A DNA stretch of 64,000 bases from positions 2,781,001 through 2,845,000 of the forward strand of contig NW_024104909.1 in assembly GCF_003945595.2 (NCBI RefSeq). The letters are read 5' to 3'. How positions within the stretch are numbered: position 1 is the first letter of the stretch; every line of letters starts with the position of its first letter. Below are positions 1-13,100 of the stretch, piece by piece. Source of the DNA: Pipra filicauda. Its lineage: Eukaryota; Chordata; Aves; Passeriformes; Pipridae. The notes under the pieces are model-generated. The model was given only the letters and a program-made list of their open reading frames with translations, did no database searches and was not told where the DNA came from. Both the position numbers and the translations under genes were made by a program.

Positions 1-3000
1 TGAGTGTGATCCTGGCAGTTTGGTTCCTCTAAGTTGGCAGCTCTTCCCTGAGCTACTGCACTGGAGTACATCATGTTACAAAAATAGGCAAGGACTGCTG
101 ATGAGAGACTTGGGGTAGGAAAGCTGAAAGGTAGATTTCATCCTTCTGGCTGAAAGAGGAAAGGAAACTTATCTTTGTGTCTGGAAATGGAAGGGATTTC
201 TCAGCAAAAAAAATTACATCTTCAGTTAAAAACCAGAACCATCTAAATAGGCCAACATGGCCCAGGTACTCCCAGAAGATCCAGGTACCATCCTGGGCAA
301 GGAGCAGAACAATAGCAACAGGTGTCACTACTGTGCAGGGCTGAGTCCACATGGCTTTGCTAATTTTGTATTGTATTTATTTATTGTATTTATTTATTGT
401 ATTGTATTTATTTATTGTATTGTGCATTGTGCAATTTTTCTGGTGACTTCTGTGGCAGAACTTGATCATGAGGAAATGATAATACGGTGCCTTTAGAAAT
501 TGCTAGTGGGTGCTTTTCATTGGGTTTATTTTTTTTAATATGCTTTTGAAAGCAATGCAGTATAAGACAGGCTGCCCATAGCTATCTTGAAGTGATCTTA
601 ACTCATCTTTTATCTTTACAAATTGTAGCATCAAATGCAGACAACATAAAATGTTTCCAGTTGGTGGTGGAAAAGCATGATGGCCAAGACACCTTGTTGT
701 GTAACTTAATGATGAACTAAAGACGGGAAAGCTGACAACTTACAAAGTCTCAACACAGAAAGGAGTTTTTTGGTTTTTTTTTCTTTTTAGCCACTATGAC
801 GCAGTAGGTAACCATTTTGTTTGAGTAATAGATGAGATTATTTTAATCTTATACAATCACTCAGTTTTAATCAGCTGAGTGGGAAATCTCAGCTTTCTTA
901 TTAGAGGGCAGTAGATAAAAAGTGACACCTCTACAGATCATTATGAAGGTAGCCTTGTACGAAGGGACCACTCACCTCCTCTCTTTCAAACTAGAACTGC
1001 TGCTGATGGAGTTATGTGCTGGGTGAAAATGCCATGATTAGAGTAGACTGAAATCTAAATAAAATTAAATGCAGGGCATGCAGAAATGTTTTATATTCAC
1101 TGGTCAACATAACAAGTGTATAAAGTAGAAAAAAAAAACAGTGGGGGAAAAAAAGCTCCATTTCCTCGTGAATTGTCCAAAATGACAAAACAAATCTGTT
1201 CTTACAGGCACTGAATGGAAACTTTGTCTTTTGGGATCTCCACACAGTGCATGCAAAAACCATCAATGTGGTCTGTGTGCTTGTTCCAGTAAGGAATTAG
1301 TCTTTTCTGTCTTCCTAGGAGATCAAATATTTTATTGATGGAGGAAGGAAGAGATCTTTAAAATGAAAACTTTGTCTTCTCATAGGCATAAACTGTATTG
1401 CAGAACTACTGCATATGGCTATTCTGTTCAACACAAATCCAGACATTTGCATCACGTCCTTGCTATGAGAATTGGACAGTCAGACCTTCACACACAACTT
1501 TGGGGGCTGCAATTCAACTCATGTTGGGGTCAAACATTCATTTAAAGAAGAGACAGGGTTTTAAACCACAATAACACCATGAATCTGTTCTCTGCCCTCA
1601 GCAGATGCACAGGAGGCAAACAAACCTTCCCTTCCCCTGGCCAGTGTAGCATCAGGAGTTCAGTGTGCACAGGGCACAGCTGTTCCATGGAGGGAGGGGG
1701 GGTGTTGTAAGCAAATGCTTTTCTTTCAGCTTCAAGGCTTTCCACATTCAGCTTTGATTAACTCCCTTAATTAACTTACCCCACAAGACACCTGAAGAGC
1801 TGCCATTTGAGTGATTGCAGCCAGGCAGGTTTTTCTCTTGTGTCTGTGGCAGAACCTTATTCCAGAGCTGGGAAGACAGGCTTGTGCACCAGGTAATCCT
1901 TCATTCCACAGGTGCTTGCACTATTAATGCTTCATAATGTGGGAAGTGCTGCACCAGCCTACACCTAATGAGATATACACTACAAACTGTGTGTCTTTGT
2001 TGATTTTCCAAGTGTAAAACAGTGTCATTACAAATGCTCCCATATATATTTTTTGTGATTTGTGTGGAGATTGTCAACAAGCTGTTTAAGTATGTTCTGG
2101 AATGCCAGAGGAGTCATTAGACTTAACAGCAGAGCCCACCATCCTTGAAAAGAGAATCTGAACCCAAGTCTGTCTGTCTGACTCTGACTTTTCTTTCCTC
2201 TGAACAACAGCCTTATGTGCTTTATTGCTGCAAAGATGCTTATTTTTGCTTGCCTCTTTGAATTGCTGCAGCACTTTCAGATAGATGACAGAAATAATTG
2301 TTCTGGGCATTAATTTGGTGGGTTAATAAAGAAATTGAAAAATTTTCCCATCATAATCCAGGGGCAGAGCAGCCTGCAGAGAGCTGCCACAGCCCAGCAG
2401 CACGAGGGGCTGCAGTGTTTGAGGTCCCTGTGCTGCTGCCACATTCCTGCAGGTTGTTTGTGGGCTCTGGTTCATTCCCTGCAACGTCTTGATGCAGAAG
2501 CATTTCACTTAATAGGCAGAGGTGGATGACAGGCTTTTGGGACTGGGGTGGGAGACTGCTATTATGTGGTTTGCCAACTGATGTACCCTTCTTGCTAGTG
2601 ATAATTGCTGAATGTTTCTGCAACCTTAAAGTGTAGTCATTCTGCTGCTACAATAGGGTGTCATTTCACTGTAAGTGGCAGGGTGAATCATGGTAAGTAC
2701 AGCATATCCAGCAGAACAAGTAATTTGCTGACTTAGTGCTATCTGTATCTCATGATATGCAGGTAAGTAAGGCAATTTTTCCTAAAAGAAGGAGTAAAAA
2801 GCTAAAATTGCTTTTTCTTTATTCCCCTTCTCTCTGTCTTCCCTCCCCCTGCTCTCTGTGATGATTAGACAAAAGCCAACTAAAGGCAAGAAAAAGAATC
2901 ATTTCTGGTAGACTTAGTACTGCCTGAGTCATCAATCCTTCACAAAGACCTAAGGCCCACTTCCTTTTCATTTTATTCCTTTGGCTTTTAGATTTATAAT

Positions 3001-3500
3001 GTTGTTAGGAAAAAGAGATTCAGCCTCTTGGTCTATAAGAACCTGTTTAAACATAAAGAGGCATTTACTTACAAATAGCACCGTATTGCCTATGCATTTA
3101 TCTTGACAGTCCAGTTTAATTTATAAAGCATAATGTGCTTGTAACTCAGCCTGAGAAATGTAGTTTAGCAAGCACTATTGACTTACTAAATCTCCCTTCT
3201 CCCTCTTATTGTAAATCTGATAAACCTAAAGAAGCATTCTGGGTACTAGAGAATCTAAATAGTAAAGTGGGGTTCTTCAAGATGATCTCGATAGTACTTC
3301 ACTTAAAACTGCAAGTTGAAGCAATAGTTTATCCTATTGTGAAGTGGTTTAATCTTTCCTTGATCATTCCTCAAAGATGTGGATGTGCTGTACAGTAAAA
3401 TTGCCAGATTTGTGCTGAATTGCAGCTTTAGAACCCATTATTCTGAAAAGGTTATCTAAATTGAATGGCTTTAAGATGACTTGTAAAGTCATTAGAAGAC
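1..3500. other. A+T-rich non-coding DNA
   Basis: No gene or recognised repeat family is visible apart from the TTTATTG-type simple repeat listed separately. All open frames are short (under 95 codons) and have no recognisable domain. A consensus-quality splice donor (CAG then GTAAGT) ends at base 2762. No pyrimidine tract lies a suitable distance upstream, so I do not call an exon. The patch at 2340-2560 is richer in G+C and open in several overlapping frames on both strands, which is what base composition alone would give. Confidence 0.6.
366..432. repeat. TTTATTGTA-type compound microsatellite
   Basis: The words TTTA, TTG and TATTG are reiterated irregularly, giving nested 4-, 5- and 13-base periodicities. 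It is a low-complexity tract with no sign of being the tail of a retroelement. Confidence 0.8.
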
Positions 3501-3514
3501 TTCCAGCCCTTTAT

Positions 3515-3745
3515 GTGTTTGACCAGGCGACCCGCTGTGATTCATATGCACTCGGAGGGGCAGGGCTTCAATCTGCTCTTTGCCCACTCATTTGCAAAGG
3601 CAAGTGTGTGTTTGCCCATTTCTGACAAAGGAAGTGCAACATTTTATTTTAACTCGGCGCTTATGCACAGATCAGTTATGTAAATCCCATAACCATGATC
3701 TATTTGCCATATCAACAGTGCCAGCAAGATGGAAGGTTGAAAATC
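3515..3745. promoter_or_regulatory. Candidate conserved non-coding element / enhancer
   Basis: Five CpGs sit in about 150 bases of otherwise CpG-poor DNA, and the text is non-repetitive with no simple sequence. Factor-like words include TTATGTAA at 3676-3683 (an NFIL3/PAR-bZIP type site) and ATTTGCAAAG near 3590 (octamer-like). No frame is usefully open across the island. Retained CpGs and mixed motifs resemble deeply conserved vertebrate enhancers, but conservation itself cannot be seen from one sequence. The island could also be ordinary unique sequence. Confidence 0.3.
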
Positions 3746-3749
3746 ACGG

Positions 3750-6335
3750 GTTGTAAGCTTAAACACAGACTTCACACTTCCAGTGCCTGAATCCTCTCAC
3801 CTAATGCTTTAACTGCTTGTCAATTCCCAGAGAAAATAGTAAGTTCCAACTTTCAAAGAAATCTGGTTCCATAAAAAAATATGTATTTTTTATATTTGTT
3901 ATATTAGTCGTGGCAACTTAACTCTTGTTTAAGCAATAGAATTACATTTTGGTATGTTTTTTGTTTCAATCTTTTTTCCCAATATGCTTAGAAGCAGTTT
4001 AACACTGCTGCCTTCTCTTATTCTGCTTTGTGATATGGCAACAGCTAATGACAGGTTTTTAACAAGTGATTCTGGCAAATACTTTACTCAGCTTTTCTTA
4101 TCAGGTCTTATCACTTACACTTTGATAAGTTTTCCAAATTCTAAAATATATTTTCATTTAAAGTTGGTTGGTTTGGGTTTGTTTTTTTTTTTTAATATTT
4201 TGCCTATTGACTAACCAATATGGGATACAATATTTTTTCTGTGGTCAAAGAAAAACTTCCAGCTGTACAATCTCATATAAATATGTTCTCACTCTCTGAG
4301 TATGCAAGAAATTAGGGAGGCACCATTTGTATCTGTCTCTGTATTCTCAGCATCATAATATTCTCTCCTGTGACTGTCTTCTCTATTAAGATTTTCTCTT
4401 AACAACTTTCTTCAACACGACTTTTCTATCCAGTTCTTTCAGCGAGTTTTTCATTACCAACCATGATCTAGCAAGATGTTGCAGGGAGATTATTCCAGCA
4501 CAAATGGGAGAGGATGCTATCTGTTCATGGACAGATGGCTCAGCAGTCCCCTGCACTAAATAATGCTGAGTCCCAAGCCTCTCCTTCCTCCAACTGTGCA
4601 CCTTCCACTAGAACAAAGGACGAATTTATTTATTGTCTGTATTTACGATGGCAATATCTTTTTCATGTTCAGGTAAAGCTCTTTTCATCACTGTGATCAC
4701 AGAGAGAAATGGCCTCACTGTTGTGCACAGTTTTTGTTCAAACTCTGGACCCTGCAAACACAGAAGGGAAAAAGCAATTAAGCTACCATGATTTTCTAGT
4801 GTTCTTTTTGGTTAGATTGATGTAAATTCTGAAGGATTTCAAAGCTCTTAAATGTGTTATTCATATTTAGACAAATGGCACTGAGGATGAGGCTGGACCT
4901 TGTGCACCTGACCACAAAAGCAAGCCAGGTTCTGTTTTCTGCTACTGTTGATTTAAAACACATAGCAGTTGTCTAATTTATAAATATTTTCAGGAGACCC
5001 TGCAATTCTGAAGTTCTCTTCCTGAACCGAGTAAACAGTAGTTTAATTCTCACATAAATCCTGTACTGTAAATAAGAAAAAAATCACAAGATATTCAACT
5101 TTATTGATTGCCTCATTACTTTTTAGGGGAATTGCAGATGGAATTTTTGTGTTGACTATAATGTAAGAAATATTTGGCAGTATAGAAAGAGTAGTTGCAG
5201 GTAGTAAGAATGCCATGTACAAAGGAGAACTTCTGTGAAGAGTGATAAATCCCAAGGTGTCTAAAACCTCGAAGGAAAGTCTGTAACAGGAGTTTGTCAT
5301 CTACTGCTCAAGCCATTGATAGTGATTTGTAATCTCAGTATGGAAAGGAATAGTTCTTGGGTTGTTTTCTTGAAGCCAGTCAGGCAGAAAAAGAAAGGTA
5401 ATGAGGATGTGATTATTCAATTAAAAGTTATCTTAAAGGAAAATATATCAGCACTTTGGAAAGACTTGTAAGTTCTGAATTCCAGGTTCAAAAGAAACTC
5501 AAAGAATCTCATTATCCGTAAAGTAAGTGTAATAATTACAAACAAAAACAATTTAAACACAAAAGAATGTTAATTTGAGTCCCCTGTATTCTGAAGCACT
5601 CACTGAGATAGACAGTTGCAATGGGTTAAATTGTCACTTGGATTCACTCCAGAGCAAAAGGCAACTACTTGCCTTCAAGAATGGTTTGTGTAATGTCCTT
5701 TCCTCTCCAACTATCGGTAAAAGATGATCCTGAGAAGAAGTGGGTATGAGGAGTATTGTTGTTATTGTTATAACAATAGGTGGGTGTCACCCTCTCCATG
5801 CCCCTCAAAAAATCCTCCTTCCTAGTAGATTGGTTCCCTTGCATTTTCCCCTCTGCAGGGAAAGAAAACAATCTGAGATAGAAACACAACTTTATAATGC
5901 AGCAATTCATAAACACATCAGGTATCTGGTGCTCTGCAGTGGCTGTTGTTAGGAGCAGAGCAAAGATGAATTTCTGACTGGATGTTTACACAAGGACTGG
6001 TCCCTGGAGGCTCTCATTAGGCCACACAAACTGGACCGGCTTTTGAAAGCAATCAGCTGATGCTTAGGGGATTTGCACATGGAGCAGAGATAAGATTGGC
6101 CAGAGTTACCTCTCAATAAACTGGTTCAGACACTAGAACTACATTAGTGCTTGGCTTTGTGTGGGCTAACTGAACAAGCTCAAAAGCTCTTGCTTGTGGA
6201 GGCCACGGCAGCTCAGGTGATGCTGTGTGGGCCTGGACCCTGCAGACACCAAAATGAAATCAATGCCTTTCCAAAGCAGCTCAGCAGCAAGGCCAGTCAG
6301 AGCTGCTGAGTGCTCAGCACTTAGGGAAATTTGGT
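3750..6335. other. A+T-rich non-coding DNA
   Basis: I see no gene, RNA or dateable repeat here. Short T and A runs occur (for example near 4180-4195), and small open frames lie on both strands without codon structure. Confidence 0.6.
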
Positions 6336-6339
6336 CATT

Positions 6340-6600
6340 TTATTTTAATGTGATTTACTGGACTTAAGATCAAGATATAAAATAAATCACTTTTATGTTT
6401 CCTTAGCACTACAGCTGGAATCTACTCGTGCATGTTATCCATGGCTGCTCTCTGACGGTTGTGTGTTTATTATGCACAGCAATTAAGCACCCCTTTTTCC
6501 TAGACAAATTAGAGCTGTGCGAGTTTGTGATTCTGCTGGCAGGCTTACAAATCTTGCTGTGCAGAGCTCACAGTGTTTTCTAATTTTTCTGTGTCATGAT
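6340..6600. promoter_or_regulatory. Candidate enhancer-like island
   Basis: This is unique sequence with several adjacent developmental factor words: TGTTTATT (forkhead type) followed within 20 bases by CAATTAAGCAC (NK-homeodomain type) around 6466-6491, then a CpG-containing stretch near 6519. No splice signals or long frame are present. The inference rests on motif clustering alone. Confidence 0.25.
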
Positions 6601-6609
6601 GCATCTTGT

Positions 6610-8320
6610 ATGACTAGGGTTGTTTCATTTTCATAGCAAAGCTATAATGATTTCATACTGATTAAGTGGAAATAATGCCAACTTCTGGAGCTTCTTTGCT
6701 CAGATTTCAGAAGGCTGCACCAAAAATACCTCCTCTTATGCAAGAAAGGATGAAATGTGTTCCTTAAACTTATGTGCACACATGTATAGGGGTGTGCATA
6801 TTGGCATATGCTCTGAGCATGTATATATGCAGGCTGTAATACACAGGTAATTGCTGGTAATGGCAATTAGTGATCACATCTCTTGCAGCACGAGCATCCC
6901 TTTCTGCTGCAGCCTTTGCTGTGCAACATGTGAACTTCTCAGCCCACTTACAGGGCAAGACAGGTCTGTGTGTTACGTGCCCAGCAGGTTAAAGGTGGGA
7001 CAAAGCCCTTTGTTCCCCTGTGGGTGAGGAGCACCAGCATTGTTTGCTCCTCACACACACCATTCCAGCTACTCAGCTCTGGAAGGCCACCAGGTAGACA
7101 GCTGTTGGGATTGCACAGCAGACAGCCAGGCTGGCAGTACATCAGATAGGAACTGGGCAGATTTACAGGAGAAACCAATCAAAAATACATTGAAACCAAC
7201 ACATTCCAACCAAATGTTTTGATTTTTACATGTGGAGTGTTTTTCCATCAGAAAAACCATTGGAAGGTTTCCAGTCTTTTTTTTTTCCCCCCTCAGTTAG
7301 ATTCCCTAGCAGAACTGAAGTGAAAGTAATCATCATTTAGTGAGCGTTCTCTGTGATAGTGTGAGATACCTCAGAGGGAAATTCTGTGTGTTGCAGAACA
7401 AAGATACTGCTTGGTATCGCTGATAATCCTCTTGCAAGATTTCGGTATCTCTTAGTGGCCACTTCCCAACCTCTGTTCCAGAACTTTACTCCCATAGCTG
7501 AAGAAATCTGTTCTGATAAAGTTGTATGTGCATCTCACATTGCGCAGGTGACTAGCAAGAAATAAATTCCATGTGTAGCAATAAGAAATTAGGTCCTCCA
7601 GCCCAAATGATAGATTTGGCACACCATAAGATATTTTCAGAAGCTAAGTTGTACCTGTGTGATGTCTGTGTTTACGGGGGTTATCTTCATCTTATAAGAC
7701 TGTAGAAGTGAGGAAGACTGGAAGGAAAAAAGCTGCAAATGATTTATTGAAAAGATGGGATAGTAGAGAGAAAAAAAGACATGATGAAAAAGACATTTGC
7801 CTGAATAAAAGTCTAAATTTATTTGTATCTTTGCCCCCACTGCAGGTGGACTTGAATTAGAAAGTAACGGTTTTGCTAAGGGATGAGCATAAAGAGTAGG
7901 GATTTTTGCAAGATGAAAACAAATGTGAAAAGGGGTAGGAACTGTTCCACCACTACCAATTGCATCCAGGAACCAAATTCAGTTTATTCTGAATTCCCAG
8001 AGGCAAATTGGAAGGGAGAGGGAAGTGCATTGTGGTTACATGAAGGGCATTGGAAGCAGCTGTGGAGAGGCCAGAGCCCATGTGGGTAATGGTTTGTGAG
8101 GAACACCAAGGTCTACAAAAACATCAGCAGAATTTCTCCTTTTCCTTCTTTCCCAAAAAATAAAAACCAGCAGCAGAGGGGGCAGATCATCTTCTCCAGG
8201 CTAAATGCTCTGGAGGAAAATATTCTTTCCCTTTCTGTAATGCACCAGCTGAAAAGCTGTTTTTCGTCTCAAAGTTGTAATTATATATGCCAGTGTTACA
8301 GCACATACCAAAGCTTGACT
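6610..8320. other. Non-coding DNA, no recognised feature
   Basis: This stretch holds mixed A+T-rich unique sequence. Frames of 60-76 codons on both strands overlap one another and show no family signature. The T-rich run near 7277-7290 is a simple homopolymer. Confidence 0.55.
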
Positions 8321-8820
8321 GAAATGTTTTGGCACTAAGTACTGTGACAGGATGTCAGTTTGGCAGGCTCTGTGCTCCTTCATACCAGACTAGGGCCAGT
8401 TTTGTGGGGTTGGGAGACTCTCCTGCACAGGCACAGGGGGACTTGGATGTGGCTACCCAGCTGCTCTTAGCATTTACTCTGTGCATAAGTTGGTTGTTGA
8501 AGATTGAGAGATGCTTAAGCACAATGGGGGCTTGGCCAAGGAGCTGTGGGAAGGGAAAGCACATCCTCAGAGTGCTCAGGAAAAGAGTAAGTCATGGGGA
8601 CCAGGCGATGAAAAGCACAGGGCAGAGCCGTCTGTCCTGCCTGGGGGACAGAGCTTGCACTCCTCCTGGAAGATCAGCCTCTGGCAGAAATTAGTTGAAA
8701 CAACCCCACAATGGTTGGTTGGTTGGTTCCTGCTGCTTCCCTGCCTTTGGCTCATGGAGTGTTGCTGCTGCTCTTGCTGCGGCCCCACCTCCCTCCTCCT
8801 CTGCCCCGCCTTTACTGCAG
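8320..8820. other. GC-richer patch upstream of a possible exon
   Basis: Base composition rises here and frames open in several registers (up to 144 codons on the plus strand at 8511-8945). A tandem TTGG run near 8715-8728 is followed by a GCTGCTGCT run and then a strong pyrimidine tract at about 8785-8815 ending in CAG. Most of the plus-strand frame reads as translated low-complexity DNA. Only its last third looks protein-like, and that part is treated as a possible exon. Confidence 0.4.
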
Positions 8821-8894
8821 TCAAAATCACACCAGAAAAAGTGCAAAGGAAAGGGCAGGAGTTGCTTGAAAACTTACATTTGCTAAAGGACCAG
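8821..8894 (+). other. Possible 74-nt internal exon
   Basis: A long C/T tract (about 8785-8819) ends in CAG at 8818-8820, an excellent splice acceptor. The next 74 bases end in CCAG followed by GTTAGC, an acceptable donor. One frame is open throughout: two bases complete an upstream codon, then 24 whole codons. The encoded peptide is charged and helical-looking, including the string TPEKVQRKGQELLENLHLLK. The exon would enter in phase 1 and leave in phase 0. I do not recognise the protein. No partner exon was identified, so it could be a cryptic exon, part of a non-coding transcript, or chance. Confidence 0.27.
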
Positions 8895-9695
8895 GTTAGC
8901 GTTAGCCCCTCAAATTCCCTAAAGTTTGTGATAATCTGGTTTTGAGGGAAAATTATGGTTTGGCATCACTACAAATTCCTAAGAGTAGGCTGCCTGTTTT
9001 TGTTGAGCTTCACTTCTGTTTACAGAGTGAAATGAAAATCCAGAATAAAATAGTGTAGTGTGCCACAGAACCCCCAAATACAGTTATAACTGAGGGGACT
9101 GTGAAGTTTAGAAAGGTACTTGCTCACTTCAATATTTATTAAGGTTTGATTAAGGTTCGCTGTATTCAGAACCAAAATTTGGGTGTGGGGCTGTGGGGTT
9201 GGCAGAAGGAACAGTGTTACTTCTCCAGAGAGGCAAGGCAAAGACTGTCACCTTTTGTGGACACAGATTTTTTGAATCCTTGTGCCTCAAGCCCTGGAAA
9301 TGTCTAAAATGGAGATTTCCAGTTTGCAACTCTGCAGTCAGATGGAGTAAGCTGCAGTGGGTTTCAAATCCAATGAACAAATATTTTGATGTGAATTCAG
9401 CAAGTGTGAGGCTCATGTTTAACCCAGAATGCTTTTTCCTTTCACTTTTTCCCAGCGTTGTTTTGGGGTTTGGCTTTTTGCTCGGAGATTTTTCACAAAG
9501 ACAGTAGAAAGTGATTTTCTTATTTTTTTTTTTCCCCTTCTTGGAAAAAAGTGTTTTCTTTCAAAAGAAACATTTAAGCTTTCAGCTAATTCCCAGGGAT
9601 ACAGAGGGATATTCTGCAATAAGCTTCCCTCTGAAAAGAGGTTGGCTGCTGCCCTAATATTAAGAACGGCAGGATTTCTTGGCTGTGGGGAAAAT
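8895..9695. other. Non-coding DNA
   Basis: No gene is visible. Plus- and minus-strand frames of about 100 codons overlap the same bases at 9419-9742 and are rich in translated T-runs (strings of Phe and Leu), which argues against coding. Confidence 0.55.
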
Positions 9696-9699
9696 GAGA

Positions 9700-10110
9700 T
9701 GGTCCAGCTGATTGAGGTTATGACTGAGCCAAGATGAGTCAATTAGCTCGATGTGCTGAGCAGCCATCCAGAGGACAGGGGGAGGAGAAGTGCCAAGGCC
9801 CATGACAACAAACAGCTGCAAAGAGCCGTGACTGGGAAGAGGAGCTGCCACCGTCCCCAGTCTGGGAGAGCACCGACTTGGGCTCATTTATTGTGCTCTA
9901 GCTGGTGCCATTGGAGCTGTTTTGTGATAAAAATTTGGAGGAGGCGTTGGAAATGCATCTGTTTTCACACTGTGCCGTTTCAAATGTTTGTCAGGCAGTG
10001 CAGGAATCGTTTGCTGACACGGGGAGACGACACAGATGCAGGAGGCCCTTGGCACTCACCAGGAGCAGTAAACTCGGAGCACCGAGAGCCTCGTGCCAAA
10101 CATTAAATGG
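9700..10110. promoter_or_regulatory. Candidate enhancer-like island with AP-1 site
   Basis: About a dozen CpGs occur in roughly 400 bases, against very few in the flanks. A perfect AP-1 word TGAGTCA at 9735-9741 overlaps the homeodomain-type word CAATTAG (9740-9746). Overlapping 117- and 135-codon frames on the plus strand look like by-products of the local composition: their peptides have no recognisable domain. The island is non-repetitive. Alternatives are a small decayed CpG island or an old exon. Confidence 0.3.
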
Positions 10111-10114
10111 GTTC

Positions 10115-13100
10115 CCTTACAAAAGGGGGTGTTTAACAGCCTCGTCCTCTGTGGATATTTTATCTCTTTGTTGTATGGACTCGAGGCAGGCAGTACAACC
10201 ACTGCTTAGACTCGCGTTTGTGGCACTCAAGGCACACCCACAACCATCTGTTCTCTACAGTTGGGTGATATCATGCTCTGTAGGACCTCACTTCCTTTGG
10301 TTTGTTTTCTGAGCAAAACACAGGCATTTTACATCCCATTTTATCACTTTGTGCTCACCCTTGCCATCATTAACAACCTTTTCTTTGACTTCTTATGCAA
10401 CCTGAACCTTTTGCATCTTTTGTCTCATGAATTTAGGAGACAGAAAAAATCCCACTTATCCTCTGTACATAGTTCTTGGCTGAAGAGCTTTTTTACCCAC
10501 TATTGCAGAAGAAACATAACAAATGGGTGATTAATAACTCTGAGCTCAATTACATAAAAATGGTATTTTTATTTTAACATGTAGGATTCAATAATAACTG
10601 AATGCATAACTATAAAACCATCAATTCTGGTTTATGGTGAAAAATTGCTCAACAGAATTCTGGAATTATAAAGAAAAAATTAATCTGTAATCTCACAGTT
10701 CCACCTTGCTTTCATGATAATTGTGTTTGTCTTTCCTTAAAAAACAATTTAGAATTGTAAGTGGAAAATAGTAAAGCATTGCAATTTACTAAGCTACAAA
10801 AGCTTGAAAATGGAAATTCAGTTAACACTTGATACTTTTAAAAATTCAGATCAATATGTCTAAACAGTACAGGGGTACATTTTTTCCCCAGCTTAGATCT
10901 TGTTGTCTGTCTTTCAAAGTTTTTACATTTCACAGTATATGCAAACTTCCTCCTACTGGCTTTGCAAAGCCTTGCATTCCATGGAGCAAAATACTGAGCA
11001 AATATCCTATGACTTGGTGTAATGGTCAAAAAAAAAAGGACCATTAATTCCACCCTATCTGATGCTAAACTAATGCCCCTGTTTTCAGATTACTAGTCCA
11101 TCATTTTAACCCAGCCATTGTTGCCTTCTTCCTTGGTTTCAGATATTCAAAGTGTTCAGCTAAACCTTTGGCAGGGGAGGTTTTCCTAATGCTGTGACAT
11201 CCTTCCCTCTAACTCTGCCTCCCAAGAAGGTCTTTGGGAGACCATTGTTAAGCTGATAACAACACTCAGGTTTGCTTTTGGTGGGCTGCAAAACCTGAAA
11301 GATGCCACTTGTCTGGACAGATAAACTTTTGTGTGTCAAATCATGTCAGATCCGTGGCCTTCCAATGGCTTTAGGATAGGATTTGTCTCTGCAGTGTCTA
11401 AGTTTCTCCTGTAGTCAATAGATGCCAAGTTTAGCACTAAGCTGCATTTGTCTCTACATTCTCATTAACGTGATGGATGTTATGTAGGTGTATTTATGCA
11501 ATTCTTCTTCATCTTGTTTTTGTAGTAGTCTGTAGAGTATGGTATCATTACTCTAGTTTTTCATGTAGACACCTTTGCCAAGAAGATAAATACTGGCCTT
11601 AATTCTAAGTACGAACATCTTTTTCAGCTGCCACCGAGCTCCTTTTGCATACCAGGCTATTGAGTAAGTTTGCAGACCTGCCTATGTGCTTTAGGAATGT
11701 AGCACATGAATCCCAGCTGGCACAGCTCTTCCACAAAAAAACCCAAAAACCAAAAAACAAAAAACAACAAACTTTGTACAGATTTAGGAATGGCAGAATC
11801 CTTTTCTCCTTTTCCTTGGTGTTGTCTGCATCTCCACAAGTTGTTTAAATTTTCACAGTCTAACATAAACAAGGCAGAGGTGTCTAGAATTTTATCCCAT
11901 AGCAAATAATGAGTGAGATTAGGCTTTCATTATTTACAAATATTTGGAATATACTTCCATCATTTGGTATATTTCTGATAGTGGAAGAATAAATAGTCTT
12001 GGCAAAGAGACAAATGGATCAGTATATTCCCCTGCATTAACCTGTGTTCATGCTGGTTTGACAAGATTCATGGTCCTCTCTCTTCATGACAGGAATAAAA
12101 TCAATACTTTTTAAAATTCCATAGCTGTACAATTAAATGTTTTCCATCAGTGGATCATCAGCAGGACATAGACACATGCAAGTTTTTCTTTTCATAGTTG
12201 AAGAGCTGCCTCATTATGCAGCAGAACTTGCTGGTTTTCAGTAATGAGTGAAAGAGCCTTGTCTGTGGGAGGGTAAAAGAAGAGTGGGACACAAATGACA
12301 GCAGGATATTCTGGCATCTCAACCCATAGCAGAGGGTGTGATGTTAGTCCTTCATGGACCAGGTGAAAATCCACTTCCTTCTCTGCTTGGATGTTTAGGT
12401 TACCTTGTATTGCTCTGGTAGAAGCTGCTTTTGGCTACATTTTGACTTAAAACGTTGTCAAAAATCCCTTTTGCGGGAATAATGTTAAATATTAAGAGAA
12501 TCAAAGGGCTTTGGATAGACACCTCCATAGTTTGTGTTATCAATTCAGTCTAGCTTTTTAAATTTTGTTTTTCTAATCTGGAATGTTATCCTGGATATAA
12601 AATAGTGCAATTTTTAAGGAGTTATTTTCCAATAATCTTTCTCCCAGATAAAAACATCAGTTATTAAAAATCAGTTCTGAAATTAAACAGATACTTGTCT
12701 GACAGATATTTATGCATATGATTATGATTGTGCACGTAAACATCACCACTGGGGCTGTATACTTAGATTAAATCATACATAAATATTTGCAGCATGCATT
12801 TGTGCAATAAAGGATCACTTCCTGGCAAATTTCAGACATCCAAACAGAAATCATTGGATGGGTACAGAGAAAACAAAGCTTGGTGAAAAATAAAGATGGA
12901 GATATGGTGTTTGCTCTATATTTTTTGAGTGTTTTAACCGTATATGTATATTTTCTTCCTGTCTGAGGACTAGCACTTTTTAATGAAAGTTCAAAATCAC
13001 ACAGGATCCAGATTTTGAGTGAAATCCAGCTGTGGTGACAGTTGCCATAATGATGAGAAATGATAAATTTAGATATTGCACCTCTCATGTATTCTATGTT

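Noticed and set aside
2735..2766. Exon ending at the CAG/GTAAGT donor at 2762
   Set aside because: The donor is excellent, but no acceptor with a pyrimidine tract sits at a reasonable distance, so a lone donor word is likely chance.
9905..10312. 135-codon plus-strand frame in the CpG-rich patch
   Set aside because: It overlaps another 117-codon frame in a different register. Both look like effects of local composition.
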